DNA of 58,364 nucleotides from an uncultured Pelagibacteraceae bacterium (GCA_902571925.1 CACGDW010000003.1:1-58364), one strand, 5' to 3'; counted from the first letter of the stretch, positions 46,295 to 54,734 are shown. Translations and numbers: made by a program. The notes: generated by a model not told the origin, from the letters alone.

Positions 46295-47223
46295 TTTAGT
46301 CGTGAAGCGATGTATTTAAGAATGGTTGAGTTATAATACTGAAAACAGAGCCCTTGATTCATTTCATGACCTGGATTTTTTCTAGCTGAAATATTTTCTT
46401 GCCAATTATTTCCTTTTACGAGACAAGACTTTCCGTTAATTGTATAATCCTCTGAAATCACAATTCTTTTAACTCCTGGAACTTCTTCTAACCAATCAGA
46501 TAATAATCCTTCCCACTTATCTTTTGGATGAGTAAAAGCTAGAACAGAAACATTATTCGACTGTTTAATATTATTAATTTGTCTTGCTCTAAGTTCAGCA
46601 GGACCTGGATATTTTTTAGCAAATTTAGCTAGAGCCTCATTAGGACCAACTTTTTTTACTTTATAACGAGAGGAGAGTTTACCAAAACAAGCTTGCATAT
46701 ATGATATACCCCCACCTACTTTTTCAGGATGAGCAGATAATAACATTAAAGTTAATAGTCCTCCACAAGAATGACCTGATATAATAATTTGTTTTCTTGG
46801 TACTCCTAAATCTATAAATTTTTCAACTAACTCCAAATTTTTTTCAACTCTTTTATCTAGTTTGTGTTTACCAACGTAAGGAGTTTTAGATTTCCACCAA
46901 CTTTTTTTTATTGACATATCTCCAGCAAAGTCGTTTGAACAAAAATTATAGACCATAATTTTTTTTCCGTTAATTTCCTCATCTACTAATGAAGCTTGAT
47001 TTCTTATTTGATTTACCCAAATACATTCGCCCTTTAAAGCTCTGTCATTAGTATTCTGTCCATGATTATAAATAATGATAATTTTATTTTTTGGGTCTTT
47101 AATATCCATTCCTTTTTTTACAGAGGCAGATTTGGTAATAAAACCACTTTTTAAAATTTTTCCATTAGCGTAAATGTTACTAGAGATTGCCAAAAATAGT
47201 ATAATCAATAACAATTTTTTCAT
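46291..47223 (-). CDS. Secreted alpha/beta-hydrolase embedded in the MTA salvage operon
   Basis: This 310-residue protein begins with a Sec signal peptide (1-19, ending IYA), so it is periplasmic. The core has IIIYNHGQNTND as the oxyanion region, nucleophile elbow GHSCGG with the serine flanked by Cys, and late acid/His segments ending GHEMNQGLCFQYY. Six cysteines suggest disulfides. ATGA overlaps couple it to mtnP and mtnA. Such an exported hydrolase has no recognised step in MTA salvage. It resembles dienelactone-hydrolase/PET-esterase-like folds only in general shape. Confidence 0.78.
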   Translation of the reverse strand: MKKLLLIILFLAISSNIYANGKILKSGFITKSASVKKGMDIKDPKNKIIIIYNHGQNTNDRALKGECIWVNQIRNQASLVDEEINGKKIMVYNFCSNDFAGDMSIKKSWWKSKTPYVGKHKLDKRVEKNLELVEKFIDLGVPRKQIIISGHSCGGLLTLMLLSAHPEKVGGGISYMQACFGKLSSRYKVKKVGPNEALAKFAKKYPGPAELRARQINNIKQSNNVSVLAFTHPKDKWEGLLSDWLEEVPGVKRIVISEDYTINGKSCLVKGNNWQENISARKNPGHEMNQGLCFQYYNSTILKYIASRLK

Positions 47224-48092
47224 TTTATTAGTACCCTTCCTGCTATTGTATTAAGTTTATCTTTCGTTTTTTTAGTTCTTTTTTCAGGTGCTGTGATAAT
47301 TGCTACATCTAAACAATTATTTGTTGGGTCTTTTGGATCAATATGATTTTCAAAATTTTCAATTAAGTTTTTAATCATATTTTTTGCTTTAGCTGCATTT
47401 CCTAAAAGAACTTTGACAACTTGTTGAACATCTACATTTTCATGATCAGGGTGCCAACAATCATAATCTGTTACCATTGAAACAGATGCATATCTAATTT
47501 CAGCTTCTCTTGCTAGTTTTGCTTCTGGCATATTTGTCATGCCAATAACATCAGCTTTCCAAGACCTATAAAGATTCGACTCTGCAAGTGTAGAAAATTG
47601 TGGTCCTTCCATAACAACGTAAGTTCCGTTTCTTTGATATTCAATTTTTTCTTTTTTAATTGCTTCTTCGCAAGCATTCATTAGTCCATGGGATGTTGGG
47701 TGTGCCATAGAAACATGAGCAATAATTTCATCATCAAAAAATGTTTTTTCTCTTGCAAATGTACGGTCTATGAATTGATCAACAATTACAAATTTCCCAG
47801 GTGGCAAATCCTCTTTCAAAGAACCCACCGCAGATACTGATACAATATCTGTGACACCTAATTGTTTAAGGGCATCAATGTTAGCTCTAAAATTTATTTT
47901 TGATGGGGAGATAAAGTGGCCTCTTCCATGTCTTGGTAAAAAATAAACCTCTTTATCATTATAATTTGTTTTTAGAATTTGATCAGAAGGTTTTCCCCAA
48001 GGCGTATTTACATCTAATAATTCTCTATTTTTGAAGTCCTCAACATCATAAAGACCGCTACCACCTATGATTGCTAATTTATTTATTGTCAT
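47220..48092 (-). CDS. mtnP: S-methyl-5'-thioadenosine phosphorylase
   Basis: This enzyme splits MTA with phosphate into adenine and methylthioribose-1-phosphate. The 290-residue protein has LAIIGGSGLYDVE, the phosphate site LPRHGRGH, NFRANIDALKQLG, PQFSTLAE and SMVTDYDCWHPDHE. The last distinguishes MTA phosphorylases from purine-nucleoside phosphorylases. It is the first gene of the operon, with a 41-base divergent gap to apt. Adenine is then salvaged by Apt. Confidence 0.95.
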   Translation of the reverse strand: MTINKLAIIGGSGLYDVEDFKNRELLDVNTPWGKPSDQILKTNYNDKEVYFLPRHGRGHFISPSKINFRANIDALKQLGVTDIVSVSAVGSLKEDLPPGKFVIVDQFIDRTFAREKTFFDDEIIAHVSMAHPTSHGLMNACEEAIKKEKIEYQRNGTYVVMEGPQFSTLAESNLYRSWKADVIGMTNMPEAKLAREAEIRYASVSMVTDYDCWHPDHENVDVQQVVKVLLGNAAKAKNMIKNLIENFENHIDPKDPTNNCLDVAIITAPEKRTKKTKDKLNTIAGRVLIK

Positions 48093-48133
48093 GTTTAAAA
48101 ATTAATTTATTTATAGTTTTATAAATTACAATT

Positions 48134-48661
48134 ATGAATTTAAAAGATTTTATTAGATCTATTCCAGATTATCCAAAAAAAGGGATACTATTTAGAGATA
48201 TCACTACTTTAATTGAAGATGAGAAAGCCTTTACGGAAACTATAGACCAGATTGTTGAAAAATCAAAAAAATTCAAATTTGATGCAATTGCAGCTATTGA
48301 GTCTAGAGGTTTTGTGTTTGCTTCAGCTGTATCTTATCTTTTAAAAAAACCTTTTATAATGTTAAGAAAAAAAAATAAATTACCGGCAGAAGTCCATTCC
48401 GTAGACTTTGAGCTTGAATATGGATCTGCAACTATAGAAGTTCATAAAGACTCTATAAAGAAAAATGACAATGTTTTAATAATTGATGATTTAATTGCTA
48501 CAGGTGGTACTGCAGAGGCTGCTGCAAAACTGATAGAAATATCTGGAGGTAACGTTTGTAGTTTTATTTTTGTAATAAATCTTTTTGATCTTAAAGGTAC
48601 AGAAAAATTAATTAACAAAGGATATAAAGTGGAAAATTTGCTTGAATTTCCTGGTCACTAA
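48134..48661 (+). CDS. apt: Adenine phosphoribosyltransferase
   Basis: This enzyme makes AMP from adenine and PRPP. The 175-residue protein has the typical N-terminus IRSIPDYPKKGILFRDITTL, AIESRGFVFASAVSYLL, the flexible loop LRKKNKLPAEV, and the PRPP motif VLIIDDLIATGGTA. It is divergent from mtnP with only 41 bases between them, so both may respond to the same signal. Its stop overlaps the convergent GT2 gene by 4 bases. Confidence 0.96.
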   Translation: MNLKDFIRSIPDYPKKGILFRDITTLIEDEKAFTETIDQIVEKSKKFKFDAIAAIESRGFVFASAVSYLLKKPFIMLRKKNKLPAEVHSVDFELEYGSATIEVHKDSIKKNDNVLIIDDLIATGGTAEAAAKLIEISGGNVCSFIFVINLFDLKGTEKLINKGYKVENLLEFPGH

Positions 48662-49578
48662 TTAAAAAATTTACCTCTATAAGAGGATTTGGATCCAAAA
48701 ATTGATGAGGTTAAACCTAAAGAACGATAAAGATATTTATTCATATTTTCGTGATCAAAAATTATCAAATAAATAAAAGTTTTAAATATTGATTTAAATA
48801 ACTTGCCTGCTGATCCTAAAAAAGCATTCATAAAACCATAATTTTTTTTATAATAATAAAATTGAGACCACATCCAATGCCAATTTCGAAGTTTAACAGA
48901 CTCTTTTTTAAAGTTGTTCTTTCTTGAATAAGAGCTTTTAAAACCAAGATGATAAATTTTAAGAGATTTACACAGATAGACTAAACAATTTTTGCTTTTC
49001 AAATTTTGACAGAAATCGAATTCCTCAAAATATAGAAAAAAATTTTCATCAAAGATTTTTTTTGTTTTTATTCTTTTTAAATTCAATAACATTGAACTAC
49101 CAGTGACCCAATCTACTTTAGTTAAATTTGTTCTTTTAGTATTAAAAAAATCATTCTTAAATGCTTGATTGCGACCCTTATCAAAAAAACCACCAGTCAT
49201 ATAATTTTTATTATCTATAAGTTCACATCCTATGACGGAAAAACTCTTATTATTTAATAATGGTTTTAAGTTTTTAAAAAAATACTTATCAAGAATAGTG
49301 TCCGGATTTAATATTAAAGCAAAATCAGTCTTTACTTTTCCTAATCCAAAGTTGTTGCCCCCTCCATAACCTAAATTCTTACCAGAACAATAAATTCTCA
49401 AATTTTTAAACCTATTTAAAAAAAATTGTCGATCTTTAAATTTTATTGAATTTTCTACAACAATGACTTTTATGCTCTTATCTATAGAATTTAGACAATC
49501 ATTCAAGGTTTCTCTACTAGTCAGAAAAGTTACAATTACTATCGTTAAATTGCTTAAATTATACATATCATTAATCAC
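48658..49578 (-). CDS. Glycosyltransferase family 2 protein
   Basis: This 306-residue GT-A enzyme has the N-terminal IVIVTFLTSRETLNDCLNSI and ILNPDTILD holding the metal-binding DxD-equivalent. GGGNNFGLG and WVTGSSMLLNLKRI resemble rhamnosyltransferase-like GT2 proteins, with FFLYFEEFDFC as the acceptor-side acidic motif. The C-terminal region is rich in aromatic and basic residues. It is divergent from rfbB, so both may serve surface-glycan assembly. Confidence 0.87.
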   Translation of the reverse strand: MINDMYNLSNLTIVIVTFLTSRETLNDCLNSIDKSIKVIVVENSIKFKDRQFFLNRFKNLRIYCSGKNLGYGGGNNFGLGKVKTDFALILNPDTILDKYFFKNLKPLLNNKSFSVIGCELIDNKNYMTGGFFDKGRNQAFKNDFFNTKRTNLTKVDWVTGSSMLLNLKRIKTKKIFDENFFLYFEEFDFCQNLKSKNCLVYLCKSLKIYHLGFKSSYSRKNNFKKESVKLRNWHWMWSQFYYYKKNYGFMNAFLGSAGKLFKSIFKTFIYLIIFDHENMNKYLYRSLGLTSSIFGSKSSYRGKFFN

Positions 49579-49616
49579 TTATATACTTTAATTTTAAATA
49601 TTGTAAAAACCCTAAA

Positions 49617-50639
49617 ATGAAAAAAGTAATAGTTACTGGTGGTTTAGGTTTTATTGGGAGTAATCTTATTGAGCTTCTTTTGAAAAAGAAGTTTAAAGTG
49701 CTAAATATTGATAAAAATACTTATTCATCAAATTTCTATAATGTAAGAGAATTCAAGAGAAATAGAAATTACTCTTTTATTAAGTGTGATATAGCTAATA
49801 AAAAAATATCTAAAATAATTTCCAAATTTAAACCTAATGTAATCTTTAATTTAGCGGCAGAAACACATGTTGATAGGTCAATTGATAATCCAGAAAACTT
49901 TATAAAAAGTAATATTTTTGGGGTTTATAATATTTTGGAGTGTTTTAAGAATTACTCAAAAAAAAATAAAAAAACTAAACTTATTCATATTTCTACCGAT
50001 GAAGTTTATGGAGATATTCTTTTTGGAAGGACTAAAGAGAATTACCCATATAATCCTAGTTCACCTTATGCTGCATCTAAAGCTTCATCGGATCACTTAG
50101 TTTCATCTTATGTAAGAACTTATAAGATACCAGCAATAGTAACAAATTGTTCAAATAATTATGGTCCAAAGCAACACCCAGAAAAACTTATTCCAAAGTT
50201 GATTTATAATATTTTAACAAATAAAAGCCTTCCAATTTATGGGAAGGGAACAAATTCGAGGGAGTGGATATATGTAGAAGATCATTGTGAAGCTTTAATT
50301 CAAATTTTTAAAAATGGAAAAATTGGAAGTTTTTATAATATAGGATCAAATAAAAATTTAATTAATTTAGATATTTCAAAAAAATTAATTAAAATTGCTA
50401 AGACCAAAATTAAAATTGGTAAAAACGTAAAAATTGAATTCGTTAAAGATCGTCCAGGTCACGATATTAGATATGCACTTAATAGTAATAAGTTAATTAA
50501 AGAACTAAAATGGAAACCCAAAACTAGTTTTGAGACTGGTCTAATTAAAACTTTTGATTGGTACTTGAATAATGTTAATTATTTTTCTTCTTTAAACAAA
50601 AAAGACATAATCAAAAGAATAGGTCTAAACATTAGATAA
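49617..50639 (+). CDS. rfbB: dTDP-glucose 4,6-dehydratase
   Basis: This extended SDR converts dTDP-glucose to dTDP-4-keto-6-deoxyglucose. The 340-residue protein has GGLGFIG (8-14), the THVDRS segment (84-89), catalytic Thr127-Asp128-Glu129 (TDEVYG), and Tyr151 and Lys155 (YAASK). WIYVEDHCEAL and the C-terminal RPGHDIRYALNS identify the dehydratase subgroup. rfbA, rfbC and rfbD are not in this window. The stop is flush with the 3' end of the antisense tRNA-Met. Confidence 0.92.
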   Translation: MKKVIVTGGLGFIGSNLIELLLKKKFKVLNIDKNTYSSNFYNVREFKRNRNYSFIKCDIANKKISKIISKFKPNVIFNLAAETHVDRSIDNPENFIKSNIFGVYNILECFKNYSKKNKKTKLIHISTDEVYGDILFGRTKENYPYNPSSPYAASKASSDHLVSSYVRTYKIPAIVTNCSNNYGPKQHPEKLIPKLIYNILTNKSLPIYGKGTNSREWIYVEDHCEALIQIFKNGKIGSFYNIGSNKNLINLDISKKLIKIAKTKIKIGKNVKIEFVKDRPGHDIRYALNSNKLIKELKWKPKTSFETGLIKTFDWYLNNVNYFSSLNKKDIIKRIGLNIR

Positions 50640-50716
50640 TGGTAGCGGGAAGTGGGATCGAACCACTGACCTCGGGCTTATGAGTCCCGCGCTCTAACCA
50701 ACTGAGCTACCCCGCC
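50640..50716 (-). tRNA. tRNA-Met (CAT), elongator type
   Basis: This 77-base minus-strand tRNA has acceptor GGCGGGG pairing with the CCCGC-containing 3' strand, encoded CCA, anticodon loop CTCATAA with anticodon CAT, and canonical D and T loops. The GGCGGGGTAGCTCAG 5' end resembles elongator tRNA-Met of alphaproteobacteria, although an Ile-lysidine tRNA cannot be excluded from sequence. Its CCA end touches the rfbB stop codon with no gap. Confidence 0.93.
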
Positions 50717-50771
50717 ATAAAGTTAATTTTGTTTTATACTATATTTAACTACTTTTTCACCACTTAAATAA

Positions 50772-51419
50772 TTAAATCAATTTTTTTGGTACTTCATACT
50801 CAAAGTTTTGTGTCGTCTCATTAACTTGAACAAGTTTTGCTCCATTCTTGCTATGAAACTTATAAGCCATATCTGTTAAAGGCGATAATGTTACTAACCT
50901 GTTAAGATGATTAGATTTTTTAATTTTTTTAAAGACTTCCTTAACAATAAGTTTTCCACCTCCCCTTTTTTTGGACCAGACTGTGTATGCAATAGCAATT
51001 TTACCGACATTTTGTCCTCTTAGAGTACTTTGTAAATGTGCGTCTTGGCTTAATCTATCAAGTTCTTCTACAGACTTTGGAATTTCATTAGTGTAAGCAA
51101 AGCACATTACAGCATGAATTTCCCCCTTATACCTGACACCAAAAATCTTTCTCCCATATCTTCTTCTAAAAGCGTTATCTAGCTCAGGCCGTACTGGATC
51201 TTCTTTAGTATTACACTCTTTTAATTCAACTAATTCTGCACCTTTTATCCAATCAAAAAAATTGCCGATATTTTTACCTATAATTTGTTTATTTTTCCTG
51301 ATCCTAGCTTTAATTCTTGGTTTAAATCTTTTAGTTTTTTTGGAATATTTTTTTAAAGTTTCATTCTCAAGATACTTAGAAACTAATTTTTCTTTTACAG
51401 TTTTAAATATTTGTCTCAT
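50772..51419 (-). CDS. GNAT-like acyltransferase of unknown role
   Basis: This 215-residue protein has a very basic N-terminal 55 residues followed by a domain with GNAT features. These are the strand EIHAVMCFAY, the loop and strand VGKIAIAYTVWSKKRGGGKL, helix VKEVFKKIKK and LSPLTDMAYKFHSKNGAKLV, where an acetyl-CoA-binding pyrophosphate loop would lie (RGGGKL). The Q/R-x-x-G-x-G/A motif is not fully canonical. Similar proteins occur in marine bacteria and phages. Confidence in the fold is moderate. Confidence 0.62.
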   Translation of the reverse strand: MRQIFKTVKEKLVSKYLENETLKKYSKKTKRFKPRIKARIRKNKQIIGKNIGNFFDWIKGAELVELKECNTKEDPVRPELDNAFRRRYGRKIFGVRYKGEIHAVMCFAYTNEIPKSVEELDRLSQDAHLQSTLRGQNVGKIAIAYTVWSKKRGGGKLIVKEVFKKIKKSNHLNRLVTLSPLTDMAYKFHSKNGAKLVQVNETTQNFEYEVPKKLI

Positions 51420-51457
51420 TATTATTTACATTTTAAATTTATAAAACATCTCAAAAA

Positions 51458-51622
51458 CTAAAAATACAGTAAAGCAGTTATGGCTATAATCACTGCTAAA
51501 AAGACCAAAATTACAATATTATTGATTTTTATGTTAAATTTTTTATATATCATTTCATTTATTTTTTCCCAAAACAAAACAATCAAAAAAACTATAATAG
51601 CAGGTAAAATAAATTTAAGCAT
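51458..51622 (-). CDS. Two-helix small membrane protein (54 aa)
   Basis: A 54-residue frame on the minus strand has two long hydrophobic helices (MLKFILPAIIVFLIVLFW and NNIVILVFLAVIIAITALLY) separated by EKINEMIYKKFNIK. It starts 14 bases after the ScfR-like gene on the same strand. No family was recognised, but the length, two helices and position support a real gene. Confidence 0.55.
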   Translation of the reverse strand: MLKFILPAIIVFLIVLFWEKINEMIYKKFNIKINNIVILVFLAVIIAITALLYF

Positions 51623-51636
51623 AAATCTTTAAAAAT

Positions 51637-53067
51637 TTAGTTTTTATCTCCGACATATACCGAAACTCCTCTTGAATTAATATCAACATCAAATTTTTTA
51701 TGTAATGGGGGAAATGCTCTTTGTGAACAGTCTAATCTATCGCATGTTCTACAAGAAACTCCTATTGGTATTTCACTTGTTTTATCTGTTACATTTACAT
51801 TTTCTGTATACACAAAATCCTTTGCATATTTAGCTTCACATCCTAATCCAATAGATAAAATACTTTTTGATTGACCAAATCTACCGATACCTTTTTCAAC
51901 TGTTCTAGCAATACAAACATATTTCTCTCCATTAGTCATTTTACTAACTGCAGCTTGAATTACACCTGGTCTTGTAAATGCAGAATAAACATTCCATCTT
52001 GGACAGGCTCCACCATATCTTGGTATTTCTATTCCTGATAATGAAAATCTTTTTGAAATATTTCCTGCCATATCAACTCTTAGAAAATGGAATGGAATTC
52101 CCGGGAGCTTTGGGTCTTGCAAACAAGTAACTCTGTGTGTGACCTGTTCAAAAGATGTTGCAAACGTATTTTGTAAAAGTTCTAAATCATACTTAAGTTT
52201 TTTACATTCAGTATGAAAAGGTTTGTACGGCATTAGTATTGCAGCTCCACAATAATTTAATAAAGCAACTTTTGTTAATTTTTTAGACTCTTCAGACGGG
52301 AATGTAAAAGTAGACAGATAGTCTTCAATTTCTTTATAAGCACCTTCTTGAGCTATTTGAGCAGCTGCATGAAGTTTTTTTGTTTCTAAAGAACTATAAT
52401 CACTTAATAGTAATTCCTTTTTATTTTTGCGATATATTTTTGAAAAAGGTTTATTCTCTTCAGGAATAACATCTTTAACGGTAATTTCAAATTCAGATTT
52501 TAAATATTCACAGAGTGCTATATATCTAGTACGATTATTTTTTTGAACTTTTTCAAAAACTTTATTTGCAAACTCTTCTAGTTTTGGAAAATAATTTTTA
52601 TTTTTTTGAAGAAAGTCTGAAATTACTTCTCCTGGAAAAGAGCTTTTTCTTCCATCAACAATTTTGCCCGATATTTTTTCAATTTTATTAATTATTTCAT
52701 GATCTTTTTTTTTTAAAATATCTCCTAGTCTCACTATTGCTTTACCAATTTTTGGATTTGTTCCGACAAGATCTTTAACTTCTGGACCCAAAATATCCAA
52801 GTCTTCAAATAATTTATCGTCTAAAATTTCAGACAAGGTATTTTCTAAATTCAAATCAGTTTTTGAAGTGAGTTGAGAGAGCTCAATATTGAGTTTTTCA
52901 CAAATTTTTAAAAGCAAATCACCATCAATTTTTCTTTTTCCACCTTCTATTAAATTCAAGTAACTAGGAGAAATGTCTAATTCCTCAGCAAGTTTATTAG
53001 CTTGAAGACCTAATTGTCTCCTAAAAGCCTTGATTTTTGGACCAATTTTTAAATCTAATTGACTCAT
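51637..53067 (-). CDS. ScfR/RamB-like XRE-family transcriptional regulator
   Basis: This 476-residue regulator has an N-terminal XRE helix-turn-helix (about 8-65, with LDISPSYLNLIEGGKRKID). Next are an ImmA/IrrE-like region (about 180-310) and a C-terminal DUF2083-type sensor domain with Cys439, Cys442 and Cys447 (CRTCDRLDC), a possible metal or redox site. This is the layout of short-chain fatty acyl-CoA regulators such as RamB, which control isocitrate lyase. It is divergent from a micro-gene and aceA across an intergenic region filled with TTGTAAA boxes. Confidence 0.86.
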   Translation of the reverse strand: MSQLDLKIGPKIKAFRRQLGLQANKLAEELDISPSYLNLIEGGKRKIDGDLLLKICEKLNIELSQLTSKTDLNLENTLSEILDDKLFEDLDILGPEVKDLVGTNPKIGKAIVRLGDILKKKDHEIINKIEKISGKIVDGRKSSFPGEVISDFLQKNKNYFPKLEEFANKVFEKVQKNNRTRYIALCEYLKSEFEITVKDVIPEENKPFSKIYRKNKKELLLSDYSSLETKKLHAAAQIAQEGAYKEIEDYLSTFTFPSEESKKLTKVALLNYCGAAILMPYKPFHTECKKLKYDLELLQNTFATSFEQVTHRVTCLQDPKLPGIPFHFLRVDMAGNISKRFSLSGIEIPRYGGACPRWNVYSAFTRPGVIQAAVSKMTNGEKYVCIARTVEKGIGRFGQSKSILSIGLGCEAKYAKDFVYTENVNVTDKTSEIPIGVSCRTCDRLDCSQRAFPPLHKKFDVDINSRGVSVYVGDKN

Positions 53068-53076
53068 ATTTACTAA

Positions 53077-53180
53077 TTGTAAATTTTGTAAATTTATTTT
53101 TACAAAATTTTTCTTCAGTTTACAAGCTTTTTATACTTTTTTGTAGATTTTGTAAATCTTGTAAATTATAAACTTTACAT
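53077..53180. promoter_or_regulatory. Array of TTGTAAA/TTTACAA operator-like boxes between scfR and aceA
   Basis: Direct boxes TTGTAAA occur at 53077, 53086, 53150 and 53159, with a variant TTGTAGA at 53141. Inverted copies TTTACAA occur at 53099 and 53119, with a TTTACAT variant at 53174. Direct copies repeat every 9 bases. The inverted pair is 20 bases apart, about two helical turns. The array lies between the start codons of scfR and the micro-ORF before aceA. It is the natural place for autoregulation and control of aceA. Confidence 0.6.
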
Positions 53181-53340
53181 GGACGAAAAATTAAAAAACA
53201 CAGAAAACGAAGCTCAAATCATCAGACATGAGGATCTAGCTAGACATAATAGCAGAGGAATCTATATGCGAGATGATCATTGTGACTGGGGTTCTAGTGG
53301 AATGAATGATTTAACTGAGACACTAAACGACTCAAACTAA
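53179..53340 (+). CDS. Micro-protein upstream of aceA (53 aa)
   Basis: The 53-residue frame begins MDEKLKNTENEAQIIRHEDL, continues RHNSRGIYMRDDHCDWGSSG and ends in a polar acidic tail. It has no membrane segment or signal. The strongly polar, motif-like centre (DDHCDWGS) suggests a conserved small protein, possibly metal-binding. It sits in the aceA transcript direction, with a 63-base gap to aceA. It starts at the edge of the operator array. Confidence 0.55.
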   Translation: MDEKLKNTENEAQIIRHEDLARHNSRGIYMRDDHCDWGSSGMNDLTETLNDSN

Positions 53341-53403
53341 ATCTTATAATTTCTACTAAATTTCATTTTTCAATAATAGCTTTTAAAACCACAGGAATAA
53401 ACA

Positions 53404-54678
53404 ATGAGTGCAGAAAATGTCTCATACGACCTAAAAAGATTTGCAGGTATTAAAAGAGATTATACTCCAGAAGAAGTTGAAAGACTTAGGGGTTCAATTA
53501 AAATAGAATATTCACTTTGTAAACAACAATCCGTAAAACTATGGAAACTTCTTAACACTGAAAATTATGTTAATACTTTAGGATCTTTATCAGGTAATCA
53601 TGCAGTACAACATGCAAAAGCAGGATTGAAGGCCATCTACTTAAGTGGTTGGCAAGTAGCAGCTGATGCTAACAGTGCTGGAGAAATGTACCCTGATCAA
53701 TCTTTATATCCTTATGATAGTGCACCAAAATTAGTTGAGTCAATGAATAATGCTTTGATAAGAGCAGATCAAATTCAGCACATGGAACTTCAAGATGGAG
53801 ACATGAAAAAAGAAAAAAGAGTAGACTATATGTTGCCAATTATCGCTGATGGTGAAGCGGGTTTTGGTGGTCCATTAAATGTTTTTGAACTTGCAAAAAA
53901 ATTTATTAAAGCAGGTGCTGCTGGTGTTCACTTTGAAGATCAATTAGCAAGTGAGAAAAAATGTGGTCACATGGGTGGTAAGGTGCTTGTTCCAACTAGT
54001 ACAATGATCAAAAATTTAAAAGCAGCGAGATTAGCTGCTGATATCGCTGATGTTCCTTTAATTATTTTAGCAAGAACGGACGCTAATGCAGCAAAATTAA
54101 TTACTAATGATCATGACGAAAATGATAAACCTTTTATGACAGGTGAAAGGTCTCCAGAAGGATTTTATTATGTGAAAGCGGGAATTGAACAAGCGATTTC
54201 AAGGGGCCTTGCTTATGCACCATACTCAGATTTGATTTGGTGTGAAACAGCAACTCCAAACCTTGAAGAAGCTAAAAAATTTGCAGATGCAATTCATGAA
54301 AAATTTCCTGGAAAACTTTTAGCTTACAACTGTTCGCCTTCTTTTAACTGGAAAAAACATTTGTCAGATACTGAAATAGCTTCATTTCAAAAAGAAATTA
54401 GTGCAATGGGTTATAAATTTCAATTCATAACTCTTGCAGGATTTCATACGCAAAATATTGCAATTTTTGAACTTGCAGAAAAATATAAAAAAGAAGGAAT
54501 GTCAGCGTATTCAAAAATACAAGAACAAGAATTTGCTCGTGAAAAAGATGGTTACACAAGTGTAAAACATCAACGTGAAGTTGGTACTTCTTATTTTGAT
54601 GCAGTTTCCAATACAATTAGTAGCGGAAAAAGCTCAACTACAGCAATGGCTGGTTCTACGGAATCAGAACAATTTTAA
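53404..54678 (+). CDS. aceA: Isocitrate lyase
   Basis: This glyoxylate-shunt enzyme splits isocitrate to glyoxylate and succinate. The 424-residue protein has catalytic Cys187 in KKCGHM, the metal/substrate-site segment [20 protein letters not shown] shown here as GWQVAADAN (82-90), and [21 protein letters not shown] and [12 protein letters not shown] are also typical. It has a good Shine-Dalgarno (AGGA) 9 bases before the ATG. A terminator-like hairpin follows. Malate synthase is not adjacent. Confidence 0.97.
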   Translation: MSAENVSYDLKRFAGIKRDYTPEEVERLRGSIKIEYSLCKQQSVKLWKLLNTENYVNTLGSLSGNHAVQHAKAGLKAIYLSGWQVAADANSAGEMYPDQSLYPYDSAPKLVESMNNALIRADQIQHMELQDGDMKKEKRVDYMLPIIADGEAGFGGPLNVFELAKKFIKAGAAGVHFEDQLASEKKCGHMGGKVLVPTSTMIKNLKAARLAADIADVPLIILARTDANAAKLITNDHDENDKPFMTGERSPEGFYYVKAGIEQAISRGLAYAPYSDLIWCETATPNLEEAKKFADAIHEKFPGKLLAYNCSPSFNWKKHLSDTEIASFQKEISAMGYKFQFITLAGFHTQNIAIFELAEKYKKEGMSAYSKIQEQEFAREKDGYTSVKHQREVGTSYFDAVSNTISSGKSSTTAMAGSTESEQF

Positions 54679-54706
54679 AAAAATCCTCTTTATAATAATC
54701 TAATAG

Positions 54707-54734
54707 TTAACTGGCTCAGAAATGGGCCAGTTAA
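54707..54734 (+). terminator. Rho-independent terminator after aceA
   Basis: TTAACTGGCTC pairs with GGGCCAGTTAA as an 11-bp stem (one G-T pair) around a 6-base loop AGAAAT, followed by TTTATTTG. It starts 28 bases after the aceA stop and 38 bases before the next likely start codon. It may therefore end the aceA transcript or attenuate read-through into the downstream gene. Confidence 0.7.
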
